From: Deltaproteobacteria bacterium Ga0077539
Lineage (GTDB): Bacteria > Myxococcota_A > Polyangia > Polyangiales > Ga0077539
Length of the DNA: 50,828 bases
Assembly: GCA_001465015.1 (NCBI GenBank)
Contig: LNEO01000227.1
Coordinates: 1-50,828, forward strand
Direction of reading: 5' to 3'
Below the pieces are notes generated by a model. That model searched no databases, had not been told where the DNA came from, and saw only the letters and a program-made list of their open reading frames with translations. The position numbers were made by a program, and so were the translations under genes. Positions within the stretch are counted from its first letter, which is position 1. Each line of letters opens with the position of its first letter. Shown here in pieces: positions 8,111 to 15,791 of this stretch.

Positions 8111-8524
8111 TGGCTCGGCGAGAGACAGCCGCTCGCGAGCAGCTCGACGTCGCGCGCGTCGAGCTCGGCGCCGTACGCGTGAAGCGCGTCCGAGAGGAGG
8201 TGCCACGAGCGCGGCGTGCTGAAGGTCTCTTCGGTCTTCGGCGGGGCGACGAAGAGGTGATCGGGTCGCGTCTCGATGTACGACAGCACCCAGTGGTGCA
8301 CGTTGGCGTCTCGAGCCCACTGAAGCCATTCGCGCGCGCTCGGTCGAAGCTCGACGTGGAGCATGCGGTTCATGAGCGCGCTCGACATGGATTTCACGAT
8401 CGCCTGGTCCTGCGCGCGGTTTCCCGCGCCGACGACCACGGAGCCATCGGGCAGCGAGTACTCGCCGAGCCGCCGGTCGTTGATCAAGCTGTAGAAGGCC
8501 TTCTGCACCTCGAAGCTGCACGCG
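8057..8524. repeat. Inverted repeat of about 65 bp inside the MoxR locus
   Basis: The segment 8057-8122 matches the reverse complement of 8461-8524. A core of 39 bases is identical (8068-8106 against 8474-8512), beginning CGAGGTGCAGAAGGCCTTCT. It is flanked on both sides by 10-11 bases of further match (GGCTCGGCGAG and CGCGTGCAGC). The 8461-8524 copy encodes the MoxR segment FEVQKAFYSLINDR; the other copy, in opposite orientation, places a stop codon in MoxR (LIKL, stop) and starts the metallopeptidase remnant. The core contains two perfect palindromes, AGAAGGCCTTCT and TTGATCAA. Confidence 0.85.
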
Positions 8525-8802
8525 TTGAGCTCGTCGACAAAGAGCAGATACGGCTCGTCGCGCGCGATCATCCTCGGCGGACAAAACACCGACCGTCCCT
8601 CGACGATCTGCGGAACGCCGATGAGATCCTCCGGCGCCAGCTGCGAGCCGAGCAGCGACACGCACGGCATCGCGACGGAATCCGCAAACTGTTCGACCAG
8701 CGATGACTTGCCCACGCCGGGCGCTCCCCAGATGAACACGGGGCGCTTGGGCGCGACGTTGAGCAAGAGCTTCGAGAGCTCTGTCGGAGTGATCGAATGC
8801 AT
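8086..8802 (-). CDS. MoxR-family AAA+ ATPase, C-terminus truncated
   Basis: The 238-residue product is a MoxR-type AAA+ ATPase, a chaperone-like enzyme that usually works with VWA proteins. Walker A is GAPGVGKSS (26-34), Walker B LLFVDELN (86-93), and the sensor-1 region VVVGAGNRAQDQAIVKSM is followed by MNRMLHVEL. The lid region FSTPRSWHLLSDALHAYGAE is present. Family members usually continue past this lid for tens of residues; here the frame ends LSPSHARSLIKL at a stop created by the inverted repeat. The ATPase core looks intact. The gene is the first of the leftward pair and is divergent from the methyltransferase gene 168 bases away. Confidence 0.88.
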   Translation of the reverse strand: MHSITPTELSKLLLNVAPKRPVFIWGAPGVGKSSLVEQFADSVAMPCVSLLGSQLAPEDLIGVPQIVEGRSVFCPPRMIARDEPYLLFVDELNACSFEVQKAFYSLINDRRLGEYSLPDGSVVVGAGNRAQDQAIVKSMSSALMNRMLHVELRPSAREWLQWARDANVHHWVLSYIETRPDHLFVAPPKTEETFSTPRSWHLLSDALHAYGAELDARDVELLASGCLSPSHARSLIKL

Positions 8803-8970
8803 GGGCGTGCGTGCGCCTCCGCGTTACGAGCGCATGGTTGCGCCGCGCGACGAGCAGAGAGAAGGGACGCGACGGGCAGCCACGCCGCGGTGAATCGCAA
8901 GTCGAAGCGCGGTAGATTCTCGGCTCGAATCGAACCTCCCGTCGAACACACCGGCTCTGAGCTCTCTGAC

Positions 8971-9759
8971 ATGCCCTCGCTTCGCTCTCGCGCTTCGGCG
9001 CCCGTCCGCGCCTCCCTCGTGCTCGCGTCTCTCTTCGCGCTCGCGCGCTGCGCCAACACGCAGCGGTGCCCGAACGGCGCGATGGCAGGCGCCCACCACG
9101 CGCACGGGCAGGACCACCACGGCGGCCACGGCGGCCATGGAGGGCATGGTCAGGGATTTCACCGGCGATTCGACGACGCCCAACGTTGGGCTGCCGTGTT
9201 CGACGACCCCGCGCGCGACGCGTGGCAGCGGCCCGACGAGGTCGTGCGATGGTTGGCGCTCGCGCCCGACGCCCGCGTCGCGGACATCGGCGCAGGAACG
9301 GGCTACTTCTCCGCCCGTCTCGCGCGCGTGGTGCCGGCAGGCCGCGTCTGGGCCGAGGACATCGAGCCGACGCTCGTCGCGCACATGAACGCTCGGTTCG
9401 CCCGAGAGTCCATCACCAACGCCTTCGCCACGCTCGGAACAACAGAGGACCCGCTTCTCGCCGAGCCGGTCGACCTCGTGCTCGTCGTCGATACCTATCA
9501 CCACATTTCAAATAGACCTGCGTTTTTTCAGCGCGTTCGATCGCGGCTTCGGCCGTCTGGCAGGCTCGTCATCGTGGACTTTCGCGCGGACGCGCCGATG
9601 GGTCCGCCGCGCGAGCACCGGCTCGCGCCCGAGGTCGTCGCGAGAGAGCTGCGCGAGGCGGGCTTCGCTGCGGGCCCGTCGCTCGACACGCTTCCGAACC
9701 AGTACGTGCTCTCGTTTACCGTCGCCGAGCAGGGCGCGCGCCCCGCTGTGTCCCCCTGA
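8971..9759 (+). CDS. Exported class I SAM-dependent methyltransferase with His-rich linker
   Basis: The 262-residue product has a Rossmann methyltransferase domain: motif I VADIGAGTGYFSARLA (about 103-118), acidic ED at the end of the second strand, and DLVLVVDTYHHI as motif IV. This resembles UbiE/type 11 enzymes. Ahead of it is a basic, hydrophobic leader ending LVLASLFALARCANTQRC, which resembles a lipoprotein signal although Arg before Cys27 is atypical. A histidine-glycine linker (AHHAHGQDHHGGHGGHGGHG) follows at residues 41-60 and could bind metal. SAM is not expected outside the cytoplasm, so export of this domain would be odd. It is convergent with the beta-propeller lipoprotein, 31 bases apart. 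Confidence 0.83.
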   Translation: MPSLRSRASAPVRASLVLASLFALARCANTQRCPNGAMAGAHHAHGQDHHGGHGGHGGHGQGFHRRFDDAQRWAAVFDDPARDAWQRPDEVVRWLALAPDARVADIGAGTGYFSARLARVVPAGRVWAEDIEPTLVAHMNARFARESITNAFATLGTTEDPLLAEPVDLVLVVDTYHHISNRPAFFQRVRSRLRPSGRLVIVDFRADAPMGPPREHRLAPEVVARELREAGFAAGPSLDTLPNQYVLSFTVAEQGARPAVSP

Positions 9760-9790
9760 AGTTCGCGCGAGACCGACGCTCGGTCGCTGT

Positions 9791-11911
9791 TCACTCCTCG
9801 ACGACGCCACGGACGCCTGCGCCGAAGTCGACCCGCCGTCGCTCGGTCATCGCAGAAGCGCCGAGCGCGGTCTCGACCACCTCGTCGCCCATCAGCGCGA
9901 AGACGCGCGAGCCCCAGAAGATCGGGCGCGCGTTTCCGTACCAGTCGTAGCAGGACGTCGAGCACCGATCGGTCTGCGGTCGTCGCGCCGTCACTGTGCC
10001 GAGCGAACGAAGCGCGAGCTGCTGCACGCGAAAGAAGCTCACGTCGGCGCTGCCGGGACCGCTGTCGTAGCTGGACTCTCCAGTCGTCGCGATTCCGAAC
10101 ACCCCTGCGCGCGGGCCCGACGGCGAGAAGAAGAAGCCGTGCGAGCGACTGTCCCCCTCGGCGCGATTGTCCAGTCGCAGCGGCGCGTAGGGCTCTGGCG
10201 AGCCGCCATCGAGCGCGATCGGCGTGAGGACCATCGTCGCGCCGGCGTTTCCCACGATGAGCGCGTCCCGTCCGAGGGGCTCGATGCGATCGACCCGCTG
10301 CTCGCTGCGCAGCTCGAACAAAGTTTGGTCCGTCGCTCGATAGGCGAAGACCGAGCGAGATCTCGTCTCTGGATCGAACGCGTACCGGGCTGTGCGCTCG
10401 TAGGGCTCGAACGCGAACACCGCATAGTCGCCAACCCATCGCTCCTCGAAGTGGCCTCCATTCATCCGAGGCAGCAGCAGCGTGTACGCCTCGTCGGGCG
10501 TCGCGGTGACCGTCCCGACGATCTGCGACAACGGGATCTTCAACGCGGACAAGCCGCCGCTGGCGCCATAGCGGTTCCACGTGCGAGCGCCGTAGCCATC
10601 CTCGCGAAGCAGCACGTGCAGCGCGTTGTCTCGCTCGTCGAAGGCAAACTGATCGACCGGTGCGCCTTCGATCTGCGCCGCGCCGGGCGACTCGCTTCGC
10701 GCGTGAGGCAATCGAACGATCCACGATCGCCGCCCTTCACGAGCGTTTCTGTAGCCCGAGTCGGTCCACACATACGTGGCGGAGTTCGAAACGTAGAAGG
10801 TCGACGAGCTGTCCGCGAGCATTCCTCGCGCTGTGCAGTCGACGGTCGGGCCGTGCACCGAGCACTGCACCACAGCGTGGATCGTCGAGGCGTCGTCGTC
10901 GGCTCGGGCGACGAACACGTCTGCGACGTCGAGCACGGTTCTGTAGGCGCCCGTGCGGCCGTTTCGAAGGGCGGGGAGCTGGAGGTTCGCCGAGCTGCGC
11001 GCTTCTCCGAGCGAAACGGGCAGGTACATCACGAACTGCCCGTTCACGAGGCGCGTCGCGTAGTTCTCCGACGAGTAGTAGTCGTTCGAGCGAATGTAGA
11101 ACGTATCGAGGTATCGAATCTGCCCGCCGCGCTCGAGACGAAACCGGTTCACCTCCGTCGCACGCGCGTCGTTGCTGTAACCGAGCACCAGCGCGATGTC
11201 GCCGTCGACGAGCAGCTCGTCGTAGTAGTCGCCCGGCTCCACTCCTGGCGCGAACGCCGGCGCGTCTCCAACCCGGCGAACCCCGCCGTTGGCGAGCGAG
11301 ACACGAAAGAGGTGCCCTCTTCGAAGGATGATCAGGTCGTCGCCGGACGCCTTGACGATGTCTCCCTCGTCGACGTTGGCCACTTGATTATTGGTGATGC
11401 TCGCCGGCGCCGCGCCGCTCGGAGCTGCGGCGGTGGTCGGTCGCGCTCGGGCGCCCTCGGACGCGCGTCCCGCGCCGAGCCCACCCCGCTCTGCGCTGGC
11501 AGCGGCCGTGTTCGCGATCGCTTGGAGGGGCTGTAGCCCGAGCGCCGGCCGTTGCGCCTGCAGCGCTCGCTCGGCGCGCTCGCGCGCTTCGGCGCGCAGG
11601 GCGTTGATCCTCTGCAGCCTCGCGTCGAACGCGGCGGCGCTGCCGACCCTCTCCAGCGCGCTCCGAGCCTGCCAGCGATCGACCGCGGCAGCGCTTCGCA
11701 CGACCGGACGCGCGCGGACCGAAGCGTCTGCAGGAAAGGCCTCGCTCACGTCTGGCAGTGGTTCGAGCGCGACGTCCGGCGTACTCGCGTCGGTGGATGC
11801 GACGTCCGCCGGAGGAGCAGCGGCGTCGATCGCTGGGCTGCGAGCGGGGTTTCTGCAGCCCGCGAGCGTGAGCAACAGCGATCCTACGGCGATCGAGCGA
11901 TGATTGCGCAT
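9791..11911 (-). CDS. Beta-propeller domain lipoprotein (PF09826 type)
   Basis: The 706-residue product starts with a lipoprotein leader, MRNHRSIAVGSLLLTLAGC, with lipobox LAGC and Cys19. A Pro/Ala/Asp-rich spacer follows, then a helical segment with RINALRAEARERAERALQAQ. The propeller family signature TNNQVANVDEGDIVKASGDD is followed by repeated blades such as LIILRRGHLFRVSLANGG and GRDALIVGNAGATMVLTP. Family members are secreted beta-propellers, sometimes linked to proteases; function is unknown. I chose the ATG giving the lipoprotein leader over one seven codons upstream. Outer-membrane or periplasmic location is inferred from the leader. Confidence 0.87.
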   Translation of the reverse strand: MRNHRSIAVGSLLLTLAGCRNPARSPAIDAAAPPADVASTDASTPDVALEPLPDVSEAFPADASVRARPVVRSAAAVDRWQARSALERVGSAAAFDARLQRINALRAEARERAERALQAQRPALGLQPLQAIANTAAASAERGGLGAGRASEGARARPTTAAAPSGAAPASITNNQVANVDEGDIVKASGDDLIILRRGHLFRVSLANGGVRRVGDAPAFAPGVEPGDYYDELLVDGDIALVLGYSNDARATEVNRFRLERGGQIRYLDTFYIRSNDYYSSENYATRLVNGQFVMYLPVSLGEARSSANLQLPALRNGRTGAYRTVLDVADVFVARADDDASTIHAVVQCSVHGPTVDCTARGMLADSSSTFYVSNSATYVWTDSGYRNAREGRRSWIVRLPHARSESPGAAQIEGAPVDQFAFDERDNALHVLLREDGYGARTWNRYGASGGLSALKIPLSQIVGTVTATPDEAYTLLLPRMNGGHFEERWVGDYAVFAFEPYERTARYAFDPETRSRSVFAYRATDQTLFELRSEQRVDRIEPLGRDALIVGNAGATMVLTPIALDGGSPEPYAPLRLDNRAEGDSRSHGFFFSPSGPRAGVFGIATTGESSYDSGPGSADVSFFRVQQLALRSLGTVTARRPQTDRCSTSCYDWYGNARPIFWGSRVFALMGDEVVETALGASAMTERRRVDFGAGVRGVVEE

Positions 11912-11972
11912 GGGGTCCGCGTGTGACGCCACGACGCGCCAAAAGTTTTGAGCTGCGCCGAAAACAGTTCGG

Positions 11973-13535
11973 TCAGGTGAGCGGCTTCTCGAAGCCGCGC
12001 CACGTCGGCCACGTTCGTGACTCGTGGTCGAGCAGCGCGACGACGCGGCGATACTGCGCCTCGGCCTGCTCGGCGGTCGGGGCGATGCTCACGAGGCCGA
12101 GCTTTCCGTAGGTCGAGAGGGCGCCCATCAAATGAAAGACGACGCCCTCTTGCCGCGTGGCGTCGAAGTGGAGGCGGTGATCGACCAGAATGTCGAGCAG
12201 GTCCTCTGGCGTAAGCGTCTGATACGCGGCGCTGACCAGATTGTCCGTGGCGTAGTAGCAGCGCGGATCACCGAGCGGAGTGCGAAACTCGCCCGTGGTG
12301 TCTTCCACTTTGCCCGCCGTGAGAAACTGCAGCATCTGAAAGGGCAGGGTGGTGCCGCCCTTGCGAAGGTTGATCTCGAGCGCGTACGCGCGGTGCGATC
12401 CGTCCGCTTCGCGCGTGGTCACGAAATCGACCGCGAACCGCCCGAGCACCCCCTGCTTCGCGAGCGCCTCTCCGACGCTGCGCCCCTCGCGCACCAGCAT
12501 CTCTCGATAGTCGTTGTGCGCTGGAAAAGTGCTGCCGAGAAAGACCTGTCCGCTCGCGCCGCCGAGCACCTGATCGTGCGTCGAGATCACCTCGAGCTCA
12601 CGCGAGGGCGTCACGCGCATTTGCACGGACGGCGACGTCTTGTGCTCGCCCTCGATCCACGATTCGACGATGCCGCCGAGGCGCGCATAGCTCTGCAGAT
12701 ACTCGCCTGGGCTCTGCCCCGCTTCGGGGCGCAGCCTCGTCTCGATCAGCTCTCGCGCGAGGTCTCGATCGATCCGTTCTCCGCGTGGCAGATCGAGCAC
12801 GGCGTTGCCTTCGCCGCCGAACCCCTCTTCGAGCTTGAGCACGACGCGACGAAGCGATGGGTCGCGAGCGCGAAGCCACGCGACGGCGCCGGACGCGTCA
12901 TCGGCGTCTCGTAGGCCTTCGACGCCGGCGGGGTGCGAGACTCCGGCGGACGCGAAGATCCGGCGGCTTCCGCTCTTGGTCCCCCACTCGTTGAGCGCAG
13001 GGTCGCAGCCGTACAGCGGAATCCCGAGCTGAACGGCGAGGGTGACTTCGTCCGTCGTCGTGTTGAACGCGGTGAGGTGGGTCACTGACGGATCGACGAT
13101 CGCCTCGCGAATGCGCTGCACGAGGCGAGGGCGCTTCAAGATCTTGCGCGTGAGGTTCTCGTCGCTCGTGTCGTTGCAGCTCAAGAGCACGAGCCTCCTG
13201 CGCGCGTGCCCGTGGGGAACGCCAGGCAGCATCCCCAGGTAGTAGTCCACGACCGAATCCGCGACCGGCGCGCTCGTGAGAAAGATCACCCGCGCCCTCG
13301 GCAGCCTCAACCACATCAGCATCGAGAGCTGGCGTTCTTCGTACTGCTGCGCGCCGACGAGCTTGGCGAGGGTCTCGCGGTCTAGGCTGAGCCCCGGAAG
13401 CACCACGACGGTGCGCGGGTTTCGAGGATCGGGGTAGTGCTCCTCGAACATCGTTTGCAACTGCGGTTGCAGCGCGAGGAACGCCTCGCGTTCTTCGGGC
13501 GATCCGGGCGCGGGCAGATACGCTGGCAGCTCCAT
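11973..13535 (-). CDS. PGM1-like ATP-grasp peptide ligase family protein
   Basis: The 520-residue product has an ATP-grasp core: RRVVLKLEEGFGGEGNAVLD (nucleotide-binding lysine and glycine loop), GGIVESWIEGEHKTSPSVQM, and the metal-binding end GRFAVDFVTTREADGSHRAY with ALEINLRKGGTTLPF. A separate C-terminal domain follows with GVVFHLMGALSTYGKLGLVS, as in the PGM1 C-terminal domain. PGM1 joins a nonproteinogenic acid to ribosomal peptides in pheganomycin synthesis; many relatives are uncharacterised. The ATG at 13535 gives MELPAYLPAPGSPEE; a start 14 codons upstream is less likely. It is divergent from a 77-residue unknown 76 bases away, with no biosynthetic cluster around it. Confidence 0.85.
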   Translation of the reverse strand: MELPAYLPAPGSPEEREAFLALQPQLQTMFEEHYPDPRNPRTVVVLPGLSLDRETLAKLVGAQQYEERQLSMLMWLRLPRARVIFLTSAPVADSVVDYYLGMLPGVPHGHARRRLVLLSCNDTSDENLTRKILKRPRLVQRIREAIVDPSVTHLTAFNTTTDEVTLAVQLGIPLYGCDPALNEWGTKSGSRRIFASAGVSHPAGVEGLRDADDASGAVAWLRARDPSLRRVVLKLEEGFGGEGNAVLDLPRGERIDRDLARELIETRLRPEAGQSPGEYLQSYARLGGIVESWIEGEHKTSPSVQMRVTPSRELEVISTHDQVLGGASGQVFLGSTFPAHNDYREMLVREGRSVGEALAKQGVLGRFAVDFVTTREADGSHRAYALEINLRKGGTTLPFQMLQFLTAGKVEDTTGEFRTPLGDPRCYYATDNLVSAAYQTLTPEDLLDILVDHRLHFDATRQEGVVFHLMGALSTYGKLGLVSIAPTAEQAEAQYRRVVALLDHESRTWPTWRGFEKPLT

Positions 13536-13611
13536 CGAGTCCGAGTGTACGCCGGGCACGTTGCAACCGTGCAGCACGAGAGTGTTATCGTCGGCCCCGG
13601 AGATCTACGCG

Positions 13612-13845
13612 ATGACCAACTCGTTCTGGGAGATCCTCGACACCGTCCTCGGCCCCTGCGCGGCCGGTGACAAGAAGGCCAAGACCGCGGAGGCGCTCGC
13701 CGAGGAGATCGGCAAGTCCAGCGAGTGGTCCGGCGGCGCGATCACGAGCTTCGACGTCGAGCGCGAGCTGCGCGGCAGCTTCGCGATGTACAGCAACTGG
13801 GCGATCAGCAACTACGGCGATCACTGGGAGTTCATTCGTCGCTGA
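13612..13845 (+). CDS. Small hypothetical protein, 77 residues
   Basis: The protein reads MTNSFWEILDTVLGPCAAGD at the start and ends with NWAISNYGDHWEFIRR. It is soluble, rich in aromatic residues at both ends, and has a helical lysine/glutamate-rich centre (KKAKTAEALAEEIGKSSEW). No family is recognised. It is divergent from the PGM1-like ligase and 41 bases upstream of the ketopantoate-reductase relative. The ATG at 13612 was preferred over an in-frame ATG-less extension reaching into the ligase promoter. Whether it is a ligase substrate, a partner or unrelated cannot be decided from sequence. Confidence 0.62.
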   Translation: MTNSFWEILDTVLGPCAAGDKKAKTAEALAEEIGKSSEWSGGAITSFDVERELRGSFAMYSNWAISNYGDHWEFIRR

Positions 13846-13886
13846 TCCTCGGCGGATCGCCAACCCACACACCATCGAGACAACTC

Positions 13887-15002
13887 GTGAGCACAGACAG
13901 CGTCCAGAGCACTTCTCCGTCGAGCGTGTCCCGCGTTTCCAGCGGCGCCGCGCCGCGCGTGCTGGTCGTGGGAGTGGGCGGCATCGGCGGCATCGTGACG
14001 GCGCACATCGCGCGAGCGCACAGCGAGCAACTGGGCGCCATCGTCGCGCTGTCGACCAACCGCGACATCGTGACCGCGATCGAGCGCGATGGCCTTCGGG
14101 TCGTCGGCGAGCGGCAGCCGTTTTCGACGCGCGCGCGGGTCGTGACCGAGCTCTCGCGCAACGAAGCTCCTTTTGATTTCGTGTTGCTCGCGACGCAGCC
14201 TCCGCAGGTCGAGGACGCAGCTCGCCGCGCGCTGCCGCACCTGGCCGACAGCGGCGCGATGGTCTGCCTGCAAAACGGGCTGTGCGAGCGTCGCGTCGAG
14301 AAGATCGCTGGCAAAGAGCGGGTGCTCGGGGCTGTCGTCGCGTGGGGAGCCTCGACGGTCGAGCCTGGCGTGTACGAGCGCACCTCGCGCGGCGGCTTCA
14401 CGCTCGGTCGCCCCGACGGGCAGCAGGACCCTCGCGTCGCGACGCTCGCGGAGATCCTCGCGGCGATCGGGCCGGTGAAGACCACGAGCAACCTCGCTGG
14501 CGTTCGATGGAGCAAGCTCGCGATCAACGCGGCGATCTCGACGCTGGGCACGCTCGGCGGCGATCGGCTCGGTCCGTTGCTTCGTCGAACGATCGTTCGA
14601 CGGCTCGCGCTCGAGATCATGAGCGAGACCGTCGAGGTCGCTCGCGCCGAGTCGGTTCGGCTCGAGAAGGTCGCGGGAACGCTCGACCTCGATTGGCTGG
14701 CCCTCACGCCGGCTGAGCGCAAGGGCGCGCTCTCGATCGCGCTCAAGCACGCGCTGTTGATCGCGGTCGGCGCGAAGTTTCGGCGCATGCGCTCGTCGAT
14801 GCTCTCGGCGATCGAGCGAGGGCGCGTTCCGGCGGTGGACTTTCTCAACGGAGAGGTCGTGTCGCACGGACGCGCACACAATATCGAGACGCCTGTGAAT
14901 TCACGGGCGACCGAGCGCGTGCACGCGATCGCGCGAGGCGAGGGGCGCTCGGAGTTCGCGCAGATCGAGGCGCTCGCACGCGACGTCGGACTGCTGCGCT
15001 GA
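13887..15002 (+). CDS. Ketopantoate reductase (ApbA/PanE)-family protein
   Basis: The 371-residue product matches the ApbA/PanE family, NADPH-dependent reductases that convert 2-dehydropantoate to pantoate in coenzyme A synthesis. The N-terminal dinucleotide fold starts VLVVGVGGIGGIVTAHIARA. The Gly-rich Asn region MVCLQNGLCERR and the catalytic Lys/Asn helix WSKLAINAAISTLGTLGG are both conserved. The C-terminal all-helical domain contains SSMLSAIERGRVPAVDFLNG, matching the family's SM..D...GR..E.D.LNG pattern. The start is GTG at 13887 with a poorly conserved Ser/Thr-rich leader of about 25 residues. The gene could act on another 2-ketoacid; true PanE activity is not certain. Confidence 0.86.
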   Translation: MSTDSVQSTSPSSVSRVSSGAAPRVLVVGVGGIGGIVTAHIARAHSEQLGAIVALSTNRDIVTAIERDGLRVVGERQPFSTRARVVTELSRNEAPFDFVLLATQPPQVEDAARRALPHLADSGAMVCLQNGLCERRVEKIAGKERVLGAVVAWGASTVEPGVYERTSRGGFTLGRPDGQQDPRVATLAEILAAIGPVKTTSNLAGVRWSKLAINAAISTLGTLGGDRLGPLLRRTIVRRLALEIMSETVEVARAESVRLEKVAGTLDLDWLALTPAERKGALSIALKHALLIAVGAKFRRMRSSMLSAIERGRVPAVDFLNGEVVSHGRAHNIETPVNSRATERVHAIARGEGRSEFAQIEALARDVGLLR

Positions 15003-15052
15003 GGCTAAGAGGCGCGCGGCCCCGATGTGCGGCTGAGGGCGCTGAGTCTCGT

Positions 15053-15178
15053 CTAGAGCGCGTCCGGAGCCTGTTTGTGACGAGCGCGCCCGCAGCGAAC
15101 GACCAAGCCGTACTTACGTACGGCGCGGGAGCGAGCGAGGACGTAAGCCGTCACAAACAGGCTCCCGACGCGCTCTAG
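15053..15178. repeat. 126 bp palindromic element with 29 bp arms
   Basis: The arms 15053-15081 and 15150-15178 are inverted complements over 29 bases with one mismatch; they begin CTAGAGCGCGTC and end GACGCGCTCTAG. The inner 68 bases contain a second perfect hairpin, GCCGTAC-TTAC-GTACGGC (15107-15124). The element lies between two convergent genes and its right arm contains the stop codon of the HTH-like gene (15175-15177). It could be a bidirectional terminator or a non-autonomous transposon-like (MITE or REP) element. No duplicated target site was obvious, and I saw no second copy in the window. Confidence 0.8.
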
Positions 15179-15750
15179 CCCTTTGGATCGCCGTCGAGGG
15201 CGCCTGCGTCCCGCGCTTTTTCGAGCAGACGCTTTGCGTGATCAGCGGCGAATCCATCGAGCGCCGCCACGCACGCGGCGAGGGTCGTAAACGTCGGCAC
15301 GACGCCGTGCGATCGCAGCACCGCTGCTGCGTCGAGCCAGGCGCGCGCGACCGCCACCGCCTCGCGCGGAGGAATGAACCCGACCGGGATGTATCGCAGC
15401 GCGGCCTCGACGCTGAATCGATCCTGCGCGCTGTGATCGGCCGCGTCGAACGCCGCGTCCATCGCCCGGTCGAGAGGACCTCGCGACTCGGGCTCGCCGC
15501 GCGACGTGACGACCGCTGGACCTCGGGACTCGTCGATCGCATCCACCCCGCCGAGCATCGTCGGCCTGCATTCGAGCGCGCGACAGAGCGCGTCGCTGAG
15601 CTCCTCGTCACAGTCGACGAATTTCTGCTGCTCGATCGCCGCGAGCTGCGGCTCGTCGAACGCCTCGAGCCGCACGACCGTGACCACCGCGGCGCGAGTC
15701 AACCCGAGCTCTCGCCTTCGCTCGCGGACCTTCGCGCCAGACAACCTCAT
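15175..15750 (-). CDS. HTH-like protein downstream of the McrB-like gene
   Basis: The 191-residue product opens with MRLSGAKVRERRRELGLTRA, then AVVTVVRLEAFDEPQLAAIE, a pattern resembling an XRE helix-turn-helix. The C-terminal part is helical and mildly acidic, with VGFIPPREAVAVARAWLDAA and FAADHAKRLLEKARDAGALD. No exact family is recognised. It begins 41 bases after the McrB-like gene on the same strand, so it probably belongs to that operon as a regulator or accessory factor. Its TAG stop is inside the arm of the 126 bp palindrome, suggesting that the C-terminal residues may have been set by insertion of that element. Confidence 0.65.
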   Translation of the reverse strand: MRLSGAKVRERRRELGLTRAAVVTVVRLEAFDEPQLAAIEQQKFVDCDEELSDALCRALECRPTMLGGVDAIDESRGPAVVTSRGEPESRGPLDRAMDAAFDAADHSAQDRFSVEAALRYIPVGFIPPREAVAVARAWLDAAAVLRSHGVVPTFTTLAACVAALDGFAADHAKRLLEKARDAGALDGDPKG

Positions 15751-15791
15751 CGACCGTGAGCGTATCGCGTGCGCCGACGATCGTCGCGCGC

